Shown here: one piece after another, positions 15,337 through 23,824 of the stretch
Layout of the letters: each line of letters begins with the position of its first letter
Numbering within the stretch: position 1 is the first letter of the stretch
Origin: DASQLQ01 sp035629935
GTDB lineage: Bacteria > Actinomycetota > CADDZG01 > WHSQ01
Assembly: GCA_035629935.1 (NCBI GenBank)
Contig: DASQLQ010000168.1
Coordinates: 1-24,924 of the forward strand
DNA: 24,924 bases
Direction of reading: 5' to 3'
Program-made: the position numbers and the translations under genes
The notes under the pieces: model-generated
Seen by the model: only the letters and a program-made list of their open reading frames with translations
The model's database searches: none
What the model was told of the DNA's origin: nothing

Positions 15337-15362
15337 TAGCACTCAGACCTTTGGAGTGCTAA
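15336..15362 (+). promoter_or_regulatory. CIRCE operator (HrcA binding site)
   Basis: TTAGCACTC (15336-15344), nine bases, GAGTGCTAA (15354-15362): both arms match the CIRCE consensus perfectly. HrcA represses chaperonin genes through this site and releases it on heat stress. It lies 21 bases before the groES start codon, in the 5' untranslated region. Confidence 0.97.
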
Positions 15363-15383
15363 TCCCTAAACCAGGAGGTAGGA

Positions 15384-15692
15384 ATGGCAACAGGAACCAA
15401 GACCGCGATAAAGCCCCTCGAGGACCGCATCCTCGTGCGTCCCGAAGAGGGCGAAGAAACCACCCCGACCGGGATCGTGATTCCGGACACCGCGAAAGAG
15501 AAGCCCCAAGAGGGCACCGTCATCGCCGTAGGCCCCGGCCGTCGCTCGGAGAACTCCGGCGAGGTCATCCCCGTGGACGTGAAGGAAGGCGACCGCGTCA
15601 TCTACTCGAAGTACGGCGGCACCGAAGTCAAGGTCGAGGGCGAAGAGCTCCTCATCCTTTCGGCCCGTGACGTACTCGCCGTATTGGGCTAA
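15384..15692 (+). CDS. groES: Co-chaperonin GroES
   Basis: GroES caps the GroEL ring and forms the folding chamber. The product is 102 residues, the usual length. It has IKPLEDRILV at the start, the mobile loop EEGEETTPTGIVIPDTAKEK, and YSKYGGTEVKVEGEELLILSARDVLAVL at the end. AGGAGG (15373-15378) lies five bases before ATG 15384. It is the first gene of the CIRCE-controlled operon and is followed 75 bases later by groEL, a normal actinobacterial spacing. Confidence 0.98.
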   Translation: MATGTKTAIKPLEDRILVRPEEGEETTPTGIVIPDTAKEKPQEGTVIAVGPGRRSENSGEVIPVDVKEGDRVIYSKYGGTEVKVEGEELLILSARDVLAVLG

Positions 15693-15767
15693 GTCCACCC
15701 CGAACCTTTAGCTCTGCGGGCGCGGGGGTGATTCCCTGCGCCCCTTCATTAGAAGGAAGGAGACCAG

Positions 15768-17427
<1,660 letters not shown>

Positions 17428-17472
17428 TCCGACTTGAAGTCGGATGAAACGCCGGCGGTCTCGACCGTCGGC
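17428..17472 (+). other. Two consecutive stem-loops after groEL
   Basis: TCCGACTT-G-AAGTCGGA (17428-17444) is followed by GCCGGCGGTC/GACCGTCGGC (17451-17472, one mismatch). They begin five bases after the stop codon and lead into the terminator at 17476. They could protect the 3' end of the chaperonin mRNA from exonucleases or act as additional terminators without U tracts. Confidence 0.6.
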
Positions 17473-17475
17473 GAA

Positions 17476-17523
17476 GAACGAAAAGTGTCGGGGACCGGAC
17501 AATTGTCCGGTCCCTTTTCGTTC
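17476..17523. terminator. Bidirectional intrinsic terminator of the groESL operon
   Basis: A perfect stem, GGGACCGGAC/GTCCGGTCCC with loop AATT (17491-17514), is followed by TTTTCGTT. GAACGAAAA (17476-17484) mirrors TTTTCGTTC (17515-17523), so an A tract and a T tract flank the stem and it can work in both directions. Confidence 0.85.
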
Positions 17524-17526
17524 ACT

Positions 17527-17544
17527 TAGACATACAAATGTCTA
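17527..17544. repeat. Operator-like inverted repeat upstream of the subtilase gene
   Basis: TAGACAT-ACAA-ATGTCTA is a perfect 7+4+7 inverted repeat about 70 bases before the subtilase start and just upstream of a possible promoter (TTGCCA 17557-17562, 16 bases, TATGGC 17579-17584). The half-site with flank, ACTTAGACATA (17524-17534), recurs at 22925-22935. It could bind a dimeric regulator. Confidence 0.45.
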
Positions 17545-17615
17545 GTTAATCCCGGTTTGCCATTTGACCCAGGCGGGCTATGGCCCTGGATGTTCCCGGT
17601 CTATAGCGTGAACGG

Positions 17616-20408
17616 ATGGGCATTCCCTCTGGACGGCGCGCGCTTGCTTCGGCCTGCACCCTGGCGGTGCTCGCCGCCGGTCTGGTCTGGGCACCGGCCG
17701 CAGCGGCGACCGAGGAAGACGAACCCGCATACGTCGCCGACCGCGCGATCGTGGCGTGGGAGCGGGGCGACAAGGCCGAAGCGGTCGACGCGATCGAGGA
17801 CAACGACGGGGACGTCGTCTCTTCCAGCAGCGAGGGGGATTTCTATGTCGTCGAAACTCCGTCCGAATCTAGCGAGTGGGCCGAGGAGGTCGCCGAGGAA
17901 GGTTCGATCCGCTTCGCCGAACCGGATTATCTCGTAGAGGCTTCGGAAATCATCCCGAACGACACTCGGTGGGACGACATGTGGGGCCTTCAGAAGATAG
18001 GCGCCCCGGCAGCTTGGGAAGTGGGTACCGGTGATGCCGACGTAGTCGTTGCGGTGATCGACACGGGAGTGGATTACGAACACCCGGATCTGGCCGGTCA
18101 GATGTGGACGAATATCGACGAGATCGCGGACAACGACATCGACGATGACGACAACGGATACATCGATGACGTCCACGGGATCGATTGCGCCAACGACGAC
18201 TCCGACCCCATGGACGACAACGACCACGGCACGCATGTTTCCGGCACCATCGGCGCTCAGGGCGACGACGGGATTGGAGTTCCCGGTATCAACTGGGACC
18301 TCCAGATAATGGCCCTCAAATCGCTGGACGCGGGTGGGGGCGGCAGCACTTCGGACGCGATCCAGTGCCTCGACTATGCCATCGATAGCGGCGCGCACCT
18401 CTCTAACGACTCGTGGGGTGGCGCGGCCTATTCGCGGGCACTGGAAGAAGCGATCGTGCGGGCGCGGGATGCCGGTCAGTTGTTCGTCGCGGCAGCCGGG
18501 AACAACGAATCGAATGCCGATTCGATCCCTTCGTATCCGGCCGCCTACGAATACGACAACGTCGTTTCCGTAGCCGCCACGGCCGAGGACGATTCCCTGG
18601 CGGGATTCTCCAACTACGGTGCAACAACCGTCGACATAGCGGCCCCCGGAGTGGACATCCTCAGCTCGGTGGAGGGGGGCGGCTACGGCACAAAGAGTGG
18701 GACTTCGATGGCGACGCCTCACGTCGCGGGTGCGGCGGCGCTTCTGTGGTCCGAGTATCCCGGCGATTCCTACCAAGAGATCCTGGGCCGCCTGTTTGCG
18801 AACACCGTTCCCTTGGCTTCGCCGGATACCAGCAGAGTCGTCACCGGTCGGTTGGATCTCGCCGCGGCGATCGAGTTCGACGATGTGGCGCCGGGACCCG
18901 TCGTGCTTTCTTTGTCCGCGCTCGGAGTCCATTCAGCCACACTCGACTGGGTCGCTCCGGCAGAAGACGCTCTTTTGGGAGACGGCGTCTCTGCGTACGA
19001 ACTGTCGTACAGCCCGACCGGCGAGAACGACTGGGCCAGTGCTCCGGCTCCGCTACCCGGTCTTCCCACCGTCCTTCAAACCGCCACGATTCAGGGTCTT
19101 GCTCCGGGGACTGGTTACGACTTCCGTCTTAGTTCCAAAGACAACGCGGGCAACGCAACAGTGAGCGACATCGTTTCCGGTTCTACCTTGGCCGGAGTAA
19201 CCGTTTTCTCCGACGACATCGACTCCGGCACCGACCTGTGGGATGAATCGTCCCGCTGGGAAGCCACGACCGAACAACCACATTCGGGAACCCGATCGTG
19301 GTCCGACAGCCCGGATTCTCCTTATCGCCGTTTGCCCGGAGTCGCGACCCAACCAGGCAGCGGCAGCGCCATTCTGATGACCGACCTTATGGACCTGACC
19401 GGCGTGGTTGCTCCGCGTCTGACTTTCTGGCATCGCTACAGCACGCAGCCGAACGTCGATCGCGCGATCGTCGAGATCTCGAGCGATGGCTCTACTTGGA
19501 ACCAGTTGGCCAACTATTCCGGTCACCGTTATGAGTTCGCTCCCAGCGTGATCGATCTCACCCCCTATGCAGGGGCCCCCGAAACGAGGATCCGTTTCCG
19601 GATGACGTGGAACTCCGGCACCGATTTCGACGGCTGGCACGTCGACGACGTCATCGTTTCCGGTATCGGTTCGGATCTGGTGGTCCCGACGGCTCCGATC
19701 GGTCTATCTGCTTCGGGTAACAGTGCCGGCGTGACCCTGAACTGGGACGACAACATCGATCCCGACCTGTTCGGTTACAACGTCTATCGCAAGCTCCCGA
19801 ATGATGTCTCGTGGGCCCAGATCACCACGACTCCGGTGACGGCATCCACTCGAGTGGATACCTCCGGGGTCGCGAACGTTGTCTACGACTACCGGGTCAC
19901 GGCCGTAGACCAAGCGGGTAACGAAAGTGCGCCTTCCGCGGTCGTCAGCGAACGCCGTCGCGCCGCTACCACGACCAGTGGCGGCGGTGGCGGTGGCGGC
20001 GGCGGTGGCGGTGGCGGTGGAGGCGGAGGCGGAGGCACCGACGAGCCGGAGGAGGCCCCGGCCCCCATCCCGAGCCCCGTTCCAGAGCCGGTGCCGTCAC
20101 CCTCGGCCGAGGCTCCTGCGCCGATCGGTTACGCACGCTCCATCACGCTCCATGTGAATCGTCGATTCGTGGCATTCGGACGACTCACGACTTCCGGAGC
20201 CCCCGCCGGCTGTTACGCCGGCGCGGATGTGCTGATCAGGCGCAACGGCAGGTTGGTCGCAGATCTCGTTACGAACGAGCGAGGGGGTTTCAGGACCCGC
20301 CTGCCGGTTCGCCGTGGCCGGTACGTCGCGGTTGCTACGGCTCTGCCGATCGGCGTCGCAGATTCATGTCTTGCTGCTCGGTCGGAAGCGCGCATCCGCC
20401 GTCCTTAG
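17616..20408 (+). CDS. Secreted multidomain subtilisin-like serine protease
   Basis: The 930-residue product has a signal peptide (about 1-32, ending AAAA), an I9-like propeptide region (36-110), and an S8 peptidase domain (about 138-413) with the triad Asp149 (VIDTGVD), His204 (DHGTHVSG) and Ser364 (GTSMATPHVAG), plus AAGNN for the oxyanion hole. Next come a fibronectin type III domain (about 425-526), a jelly-roll domain of the MAM/immune-inhibitor-A kind (about 527-687) and a second fibronectin type III domain (688-783). A run of 19 glycines (789-807), a Pro/Glu-rich spacer and a C-terminal beta domain with two cysteines (about 840-930) end the protein. There is no LPxTG signal or final transmembrane helix, so it is probably released. 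No clear ribosome site precedes ATG 17616. Confidence 0.93.
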   Translation: MGIPSGRRALASACTLAVLAAGLVWAPAAAATEEDEPAYVADRAIVAWERGDKAEAVDAIEDNDGDVVSSSSEGDFYVVETPSESSEWAEEVAEEGSIRFAEPDYLVEASEIIPNDTRWDDMWGLQKIGAPAAWEVGTGDADVVVAVIDTGVDYEHPDLAGQMWTNIDEIADNDIDDDDNGYIDDVHGIDCANDDSDPMDDNDHGTHVSGTIGAQGDDGIGVPGINWDLQIMALKSLDAGGGGSTSDAIQCLDYAIDSGAHLSNDSWGGAAYSRALEEAIVRARDAGQLFVAAAGNNESNADSIPSYPAAYEYDNVVSVAATAEDDSLAGFSNYGATTVDIAAPGVDILSSVEGGGYGTKSGTSMATPHVAGAAALLWSEYPGDSYQEILGRLFANTVPLASPDTSRVVTGRLDLAAAIEFDDVAPGPVVLSLSALGVHSATLDWVAPAEDALLGDGVSAYELSYSPTGENDWASAPAPLPGLPTVLQTATIQGLAPGTGYDFRLSSKDNAGNATVSDIVSGSTLAGVTVFSDDIDSGTDLWDESSRWEATTEQPHSGTRSWSDSPDSPYRRLPGVATQPGSGSAILMTDLMDLTGVVAPRLTFWHRYSTQPNVDRAIVEISSDGSTWNQLANYSGHRYEFAPSVIDLTPYAGAPETRIRFRMTWNSGTDFDGWHVDDVIVSGIGSDLVVPTAPIGLSASGNSAGVTLNWDDNIDPDLFGYNVYRKLPNDVSWAQITTTPVTASTRVDTSGVANVVYDYRVTAVDQAGNESAPSAVVSERRRAATTTSGGGGGGGGGGGGGGGGGGGTDEPEEAPAPIPSPVPEPVPSPSAEAPAPIGYARSITLHVNRRFVAFGRLTTSGAPAGCYAGADVLIRRNGRLVADLVTNERGGFRTRLPVRRGRYVAVATALPIGVADSCLAARSEARIRRP

Positions 20409-20417
20409 GGTTGCACC

Positions 20418-21359
20418 ATGAACCTCCCTGGCTACTCAAGTCGCGCCGCCCATACCGATGACGTCGCCGAACTAGAAGAGCTCTTCATCGCACTGGATCG
20501 CGAGGAGGGCGTGGAGCCCAGCTATCTAGCAGAAGACCTGGGTTCGGCATGGCGTCGAACGGACTTCGATGTGGCTGCGGACACATTCGTCATCACTTCG
20601 GACGGAGGAGCCATCGCTGCGTATGGGCACGTGGAGACCCGGCCCCCTACGGCGCTCATCGCCATGGGATGGGTGCATCCCGACCACCGTGGTGTCGGTC
20701 TCGGTTCATCTCTTATCGATGTCCTGGAAAGCCGGGCCCGCGCGAAAGGCGATGCCTCGGAGGAGGCCTTCGAACGGGTGATCAACATCGTGACCGAGTG
20801 GGATCGACCCGCGGCGCAGCTGCTGTCGAAGGCCGGCTATCGCATCGTTCGTCACTTCTGGTCGATGGAGGTCGATCTCGCCGGCGACGTCGAGACGCCG
20901 GACCCGGTGGTGGGGGTGACGCTCAGGAACTTCGACGTCGCTGAAGCCGTGGCGACCCACAACGTCTTGGTCGAGGCTTTTCGGGACCATTGGGGCTCGG
21001 ACTTCCCCGGTTTCGACGACTGGTCTGCAGAGACTCTCGAAAAGAAGGGCTATGACCCAAAGCTGTGGTGGGTCGCCGAGGCCGGTGGAGAGTTGGTCGG
21101 CGTCCTTGTCGCTGAGGTGTTGGCAGGTACAGGCTGGGTGATCGATCTAGGCGTAGAGCGCGAATGGCGCAAGCGAGGGATCGGTCGAGCGCTTCTCCTG
21201 CAAGCATTCAACGATTTCAAGCGTCGGGGGCTCACTCGAGCGGCGCTCGGTGTCGACTCGGAGAGCCTCACGGGTGCCACGCGCTTGTACGAGAACGTGG
21301 GGATGAAGAAATACCGGCAGATCGACTTCTACGGGAAGGATCTGGGTTACGGCAGGTAA
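20418..21359 (+). CDS. Tandem GNAT acetyltransferase, mycothiol-synthase-like
   Basis: The 313-residue product has two GNAT domains. In the first (about 5-155), the acetyl-CoA loop appears as GWVHPDHRGVGLGSSLID. In the second (about 165-310), it appears as VIDLGVEREWRKRGIGRALLLQAF, followed by LGVDSESLTGATRLYENVGM. Tandem GNAT proteins of this size in actinobacteria include MshD, which acetylates the last mycothiol intermediate; the C-terminal ALGVDxxNxxGAxxLYExxGF pattern is close to that. I cannot separate MshD from other tandem GNATs by eye, so I give no symbol. It begins nine bases after the subtilase stop and its last 13 bases overlap the convergent M23 gene. Confidence 0.88.
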   Translation: MNLPGYSSRAAHTDDVAELEELFIALDREEGVEPSYLAEDLGSAWRRTDFDVAADTFVITSDGGAIAAYGHVETRPPTALIAMGWVHPDHRGVGLGSSLIDVLESRARAKGDASEEAFERVINIVTEWDRPAAQLLSKAGYRIVRHFWSMEVDLAGDVETPDPVVGVTLRNFDVAEAVATHNVLVEAFRDHWGSDFPGFDDWSAETLEKKGYDPKLWWVAEAGGELVGVLVAEVLAGTGWVIDLGVEREWRKRGIGRALLLQAFNDFKRRGLTRAALGVDSESLTGATRLYENVGMKKYRQIDFYGKDLGYGR

Positions 21360-22453
21360 TCGAGGGGATCGACTGGGTTCCCGTTGATCCGAACCTCGAA
21401 GTGCAAGTGGTCACCCGTACACGATCCGGTACATCCGACCAGTCCGACGATCTGACCCTGCGGGATCGATTGCCCGCTGCTTACTTCGAACTTGGACAGG
21501 TGTGCGTAGAGAGTTGTTACGCCGCCGCCGTGATCGACGATGACCGCATTTCCGTAGCCGGAGTAGTACTGGGCCAGGATCACTTGGCCCTCCTTCGAAG
21601 CGACGATCGGGTCGCCGGTGACACCGTCGATGTCGATGCCGGTGTGCATGCGTCCCCAGCGAGGACCGTAGTAAGAGTTGATCGCGCCGTTCAATGGCCA
21701 GATGAAGCCCTCGGTTGAAACACCCCTAGCGGTAACGGCACGGATCGCATCCGCAGCGCGGATGTCGCCTTTGATCTCTGCTGCTGCGGCAAGTAGGTCG
21801 CCTTCCTCGGCGTGCTCGTGCCCCAGCAGTTCCTCGAGCCGTGCGAGCTTCGTCTTCAGCTCGCCATGCTTCTCATCCATGCTTGCGTAGAGGCGACCTT
21901 GCTCGTTGCGAGTGGCCTCGAGGTCGGACTTCGTTTTGAACAGAGCGGCGTGTTGGGCCTGGATCTCGAGCTGGAGCCTGTTGTGCTCGATCAGCGCGTC
22001 GGTGTTCTCGTGGGCCGCGATCCCGAGGAACTCGACACGGTCGTCCAGCTCGGCGAGGGACTTTGCCCCGAGGAGGGCATCCAGGGTCTCGGTTGCCCCC
22101 GCCTTGTACAACCCGACGGCCTGTTTCGTGGCGACGCCCTCGACCTTGTCGATCTCGGTCTGGGTCTCGTCGATGCGGGCTTGTGCGTTTCGGACCTCGG
22201 ATTCGATCTTGGAGATGTCGCGGTCGAGAGCAGCAAGTGCGTGACGGAGTTCGATCATCTGCTCGTTGAGAGCTTTGGCTTCAGCTTGGAGGGTGTCGGC
22301 TTCGGCCTCGTGGCCTTCGATCTTCTCGTGGAGAGCTTCGCGCTGCTCCTCGAGCTCCCTTAGCTTGTCGTGGGTACCTGCGGGAGCCGTCACGGGAACA
22401 AGCAACGTCGTGAGGATCGTCAAGGCGATCCAGGCGCGTTTGCTCTTGAGCAC
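21347..22453 (-). CDS. Secreted coiled-coil M23 peptidoglycan endopeptidase
   Basis: I place the start at GTG 22453, with GAGAGGGAG about nine bases upstream. This gives 368 residues beginning with a clean signal peptide (about 1-27, ending APAG). A long coiled coil follows (about 30-230), of the EnvC/CwlO kind that controls hydrolase access. The C-terminal M23 domain (about 255-368) has all zinc residues: His270 and Asp274 in MHTGIDIDG, and His349 and His351 in GDHLHFEV. It should cut peptide cross-links in the wall during growth or division, perhaps activated by an FtsEX-like partner that is not in this window. The 5' leader folds into competing hairpins. Confidence 0.92.
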   Translation of the reverse strand: MLKSKRAWIALTILTTLLVPVTAPAGTHDKLRELEEQREALHEKIEGHEAEADTLQAEAKALNEQMIELRHALAALDRDISKIESEVRNAQARIDETQTEIDKVEGVATKQAVGLYKAGATETLDALLGAKSLAELDDRVEFLGIAAHENTDALIEHNRLQLEIQAQHAALFKTKSDLEATRNEQGRLYASMDEKHGELKTKLARLEELLGHEHAEEGDLLAAAAEIKGDIRAADAIRAVTARGVSTEGFIWPLNGAINSYYGPRWGRMHTGIDIDGVTGDPIVASKEGQVILAQYYSGYGNAVIVDHGGGVTTLYAHLSKFEVSSGQSIPQGQIVGLVGCTGSCTGDHLHFEVRINGNPVDPLDYLP

Positions 22454-22473
22454 GTTCGCTGTCTCCCTCTCTT

Positions 22474-22513
22474 CGGGTCTCTTCGTCTTGCGCCCCACGA
22501 AGACCCGTGGGTT
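22474..22513 (-). promoter_or_regulatory. Competing hairpins in the M23 peptidase leader
   Basis: On the minus strand CGGGTCTTCGT pairs with ACGAAG-(AG)-ACCCG (22474-22507), ending about 20 bases before the GTG. The same left arm can instead pair upstream, as CCCACG/CGTGGG (within about 22495-22513). The two structures exclude each other, which is the logic of a leader switch. No known riboswitch class matches. Confidence 0.4.
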
Positions 22514-22729
22514 GCGGGCCCGCCCGCCCGCTGTGAGGCTCGCTGGGCCCCGGTCGGACCGCATCCTGCCATAGGCCCCTTGCTTTGTCCCCCTGTCTGA
22601 CGGGTTCTGGATGGGGGGCCGGAATCCTGTTCGGGAACGCTCGAGAGCAAGAAAAGTTGTCATCCGAGCGCGAACAAATCTGGCTTTTAGGGGTTGTGTC
22701 CCGGTTACGGCCCCCCTAAAGTCCCCTCT

Positions 22730-22782
22730 GTACCCGTTGAGTTGTAAACTGGGCTTGCCCGGGACGAAGGCTCAGCGGGTAC
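22730..22782 (+). ncRNA. Candidate structured RNA, GEMM-like internal loop
   Basis: GTACCCGTTGA (22730-22740) pairs with TCAGCGGGTAC (22772-22782) over 11 positions with one G-U. Inside, CTGGG/CCCGG closes a CUUG tetraloop (22749-22762). The internal loop carries GTAAA on the left and GACGAAGGC on the right. This recalls the GCAAA and GACGCAAAG strands of the class-I cyclic-di-GMP riboswitch, but the second helix of that riboswitch is absent and several conserved bases differ. It lies about 150 bases before the gene at 22935, in the same direction. Confidence 0.35.
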
Positions 22783-22794
22783 ATCTCTTTCCTT

Positions 22795-22818
22795 CGCCGA
22801 CCGCCTAGCCGGTCGGCG
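22795..22818. other. Strong stem-loop after the candidate RNA
   Basis: CGCCGACCG/CGGTCGGCG with a six-base loop (CCTAGC) forms nine perfect pairs. It is followed on the plus strand by TTCTGCTT, a weak U tract. It could be an expression platform or attenuator for the structure at 22730, or a stand-alone terminator. Confidence 0.45.
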
Positions 22819-22907
22819 TTCTGCTTGGGATCCAGAGGCGCTCCGGCCCCTGGCCTAGCTCCGCAGATGTGACTATTGCGGCCCCCTAGGCCCCCTCCTA
22901 TGCTGAG

Positions 22908-22921
22908 CCCCTAACTAGGGG
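22908..22921. repeat. Palindrome CCCCTA-AC-TAGGGG before the 22935 gene
   Basis: A perfect six-base inverted repeat lies 13 bases before the start codon, and its G run may also serve as a ribosome site. Related boxes lie at 22686-22693 (TTTTAGGGG), 22713-22719 (CCCTAAA) and around 175-190. Confidence 0.4.
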
Positions 22922-22934
22922 GATACTTAGACAT

Positions 22935-23660
22935 ATGGCCGACACCAAGATCGACGAGCTGGAAGCTGCGATTAAGGAGATCCCGGGGGTGCTCGGGTGC
23001 GCCATCCTGCGCAGCGCCGACGGGAAACCCCAGGAGATCCAGGCTTTCACCCAGACCGGCGTCAACCGGGAAGAGATCCACACCCAGGTCCTGCACGAGG
23101 TGACGACCAGGGATCTCGAGACCTCCATGAACCACATCTACGTCTTCGAGCTCGAGGCCGAGTCCTATTTCGGCGACCTCGAGTCCCTCGAGCGAGCGGT
23201 CGAGTTCGCCGAGCAGGAGGCCCGGTCGGAGGGCCCCAAATCCACCTCCGACCTCCAGCCGGTGGCCCCCCCAACCGATGGTGCGCCCCCGCCGACCCCC
23301 ACGGAACGGCCCCGGGTCAGCCGGGTGGCACTGTCCTCCTCGTCGTGGACCTCGGAGGCGAAGGTCTCGCTAGGGGACTTTGTGGGTGAGGCTTCGGCCG
23401 AGAAGACCCCACACGGGCTCAAAGTCGTGGCCGAGGCGACCCTTTCGGCCGCCGGCAAGATCGTTCCCGATGCGACCTTCCAGCTGCAGAGTGCCTCGCT
23501 GGTCAACGTCGCCGGCAAGGAAGCGATCCTGATCCTCGTCGACGAGGACGGGACGGACATGCTGGGTTCCGCCCTCACCCGAGGCGGGCCGATCACCGAA
23601 GCCACCGTGCGCGCCACCCTCGACGCGATCAACCGGCGCCTGGCTCACCCCAAGGGCTGA
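22935..23660 (+). CDS. Uncharacterised two-domain protein, full-length paralogue of the 2371 protein
   Basis: The 241-residue protein starts at ATG 22935, with AGGGGG 12 bases upstream. Residues 5-75 form an ACT-like alpha-beta-beta-alpha-beta unit with IPGVLGCAIL. A Pro-rich, acidic linker follows (about 85-130), longer than in the 2371 protein. Then come two related modules (about 131-182 and 183-238), the first ending VVAEATLSAAGKI and the second ATVRATLDAINRRL. There is no signal or membrane segment. The function is unknown. Compared with the 2371 protein the order of parts is the same but identity is low, so the copies diverged long ago. It is followed by a strong stem-loop and then sat. 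Confidence 0.75.
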   Translation: MADTKIDELEAAIKEIPGVLGCAILRSADGKPQEIQAFTQTGVNREEIHTQVLHEVTTRDLETSMNHIYVFELEAESYFGDLESLERAVEFAEQEARSEGPKSTSDLQPVAPPTDGAPPPTPTERPRVSRVALSSSSWTSEAKVSLGDFVGEASAEKTPHGLKVVAEATLSAAGKIVPDATFQLQSASLVNVAGKEAILILVDEDGTDMLGSALTRGGPITEATVRATLDAINRRLAHPKG

Positions 23661-23677
23661 AGTGATTCCTCCTCGCC

Positions 23678-23701
23678 GCGCGGCCGTCTTGACGGGCGCG
23701 C
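23678..23701 (+). terminator. Stem-loop between the 22935 gene and sat
   Basis: GCGCGGCCGT pairs with ACGGGCGCGC with a single mismatch around a CTTG tetraloop, 17 bases after the stop. There is no T tract, so termination would need Rho or a non-canonical mechanism. Confidence 0.4.
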
Positions 23702-23759
23702 ATGATCAATAGAGGAGCAAGCTCGAAAACGGCGAATCTGTTATCCTAAGAGTGTCATA

Positions 23760-23813
23760 GGAGTGCGCTGGGAGTGCAAGTCGCTCGCGCCTCCTCTTCT
23801 CGCAGCGAAGGAG
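23760..23813 (+). promoter_or_regulatory. Leader of sat with mutually exclusive hairpins over the ribosome site
   Basis: GGAG-T-GCGC (23760-23768) can pair with GCGCCTCC (23787-23794). The CTCC of that right arm (23791-23794) can instead pair with GGAG (23810-23813), part of the AAGGAG that serves as the sat ribosome site, helped by TTC/GAA. One fold would expose the ribosome site and the other hide it. A small repeat, TCCTA/TAGGA (23744-23762), lies at the upstream edge. No known sulfur riboswitch matches. Confidence 0.4.
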
Positions 23814-23824
23814 CTGAGGCCGTT

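Larger units (their letters stand above)
22454..22934. other. Structure-rich divergent intergenic region
   Basis: These 481 bases separate the M23 peptidase (minus) from the uncharacterised gene at 22935 (plus) and contain no convincing gene. They hold competing hairpins in the M23 leader (22474-22513), repeated C-rich boxes around GGCCCCC(C)T, a long stem enclosing an internal loop (22730-22782), a nine-pair hairpin (22795-22818) and a palindrome CCCCTA-AC-TAGGGG (22908-22921). No promoter stands out. Confidence 0.6.

Noticed and set aside
17601..18932. Long open frame antisense to the subtilase (443 codons)
   Set aside because: It lies opposite conserved catalytic motifs on the plus strand and has Val/Arg-rich composition typical of an antisense shadow.
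19980..20036. GGN tract as a sequencing or assembly artefact
   Set aside because: The codons are mixed GGC, GGT and GGA and the frame is kept through a sensible C-terminal domain, so it reads as genuine.
22501..22620. Cyclic-di-AMP (ydaO) riboswitch before the M23 peptidase
   Set aside because: GAACCCGTCAG on the minus strand matches part of the remembered consensus, but the following CTAACC...GGCG and the 5' half are missing.
23741..23813. S-adenosylmethionine riboswitch (SAM-I or SAM-IV) before sat
   Set aside because: Only TTATC..AAGAG or GTCAT..GAGTGC fragments match; the conserved core helices are absent.
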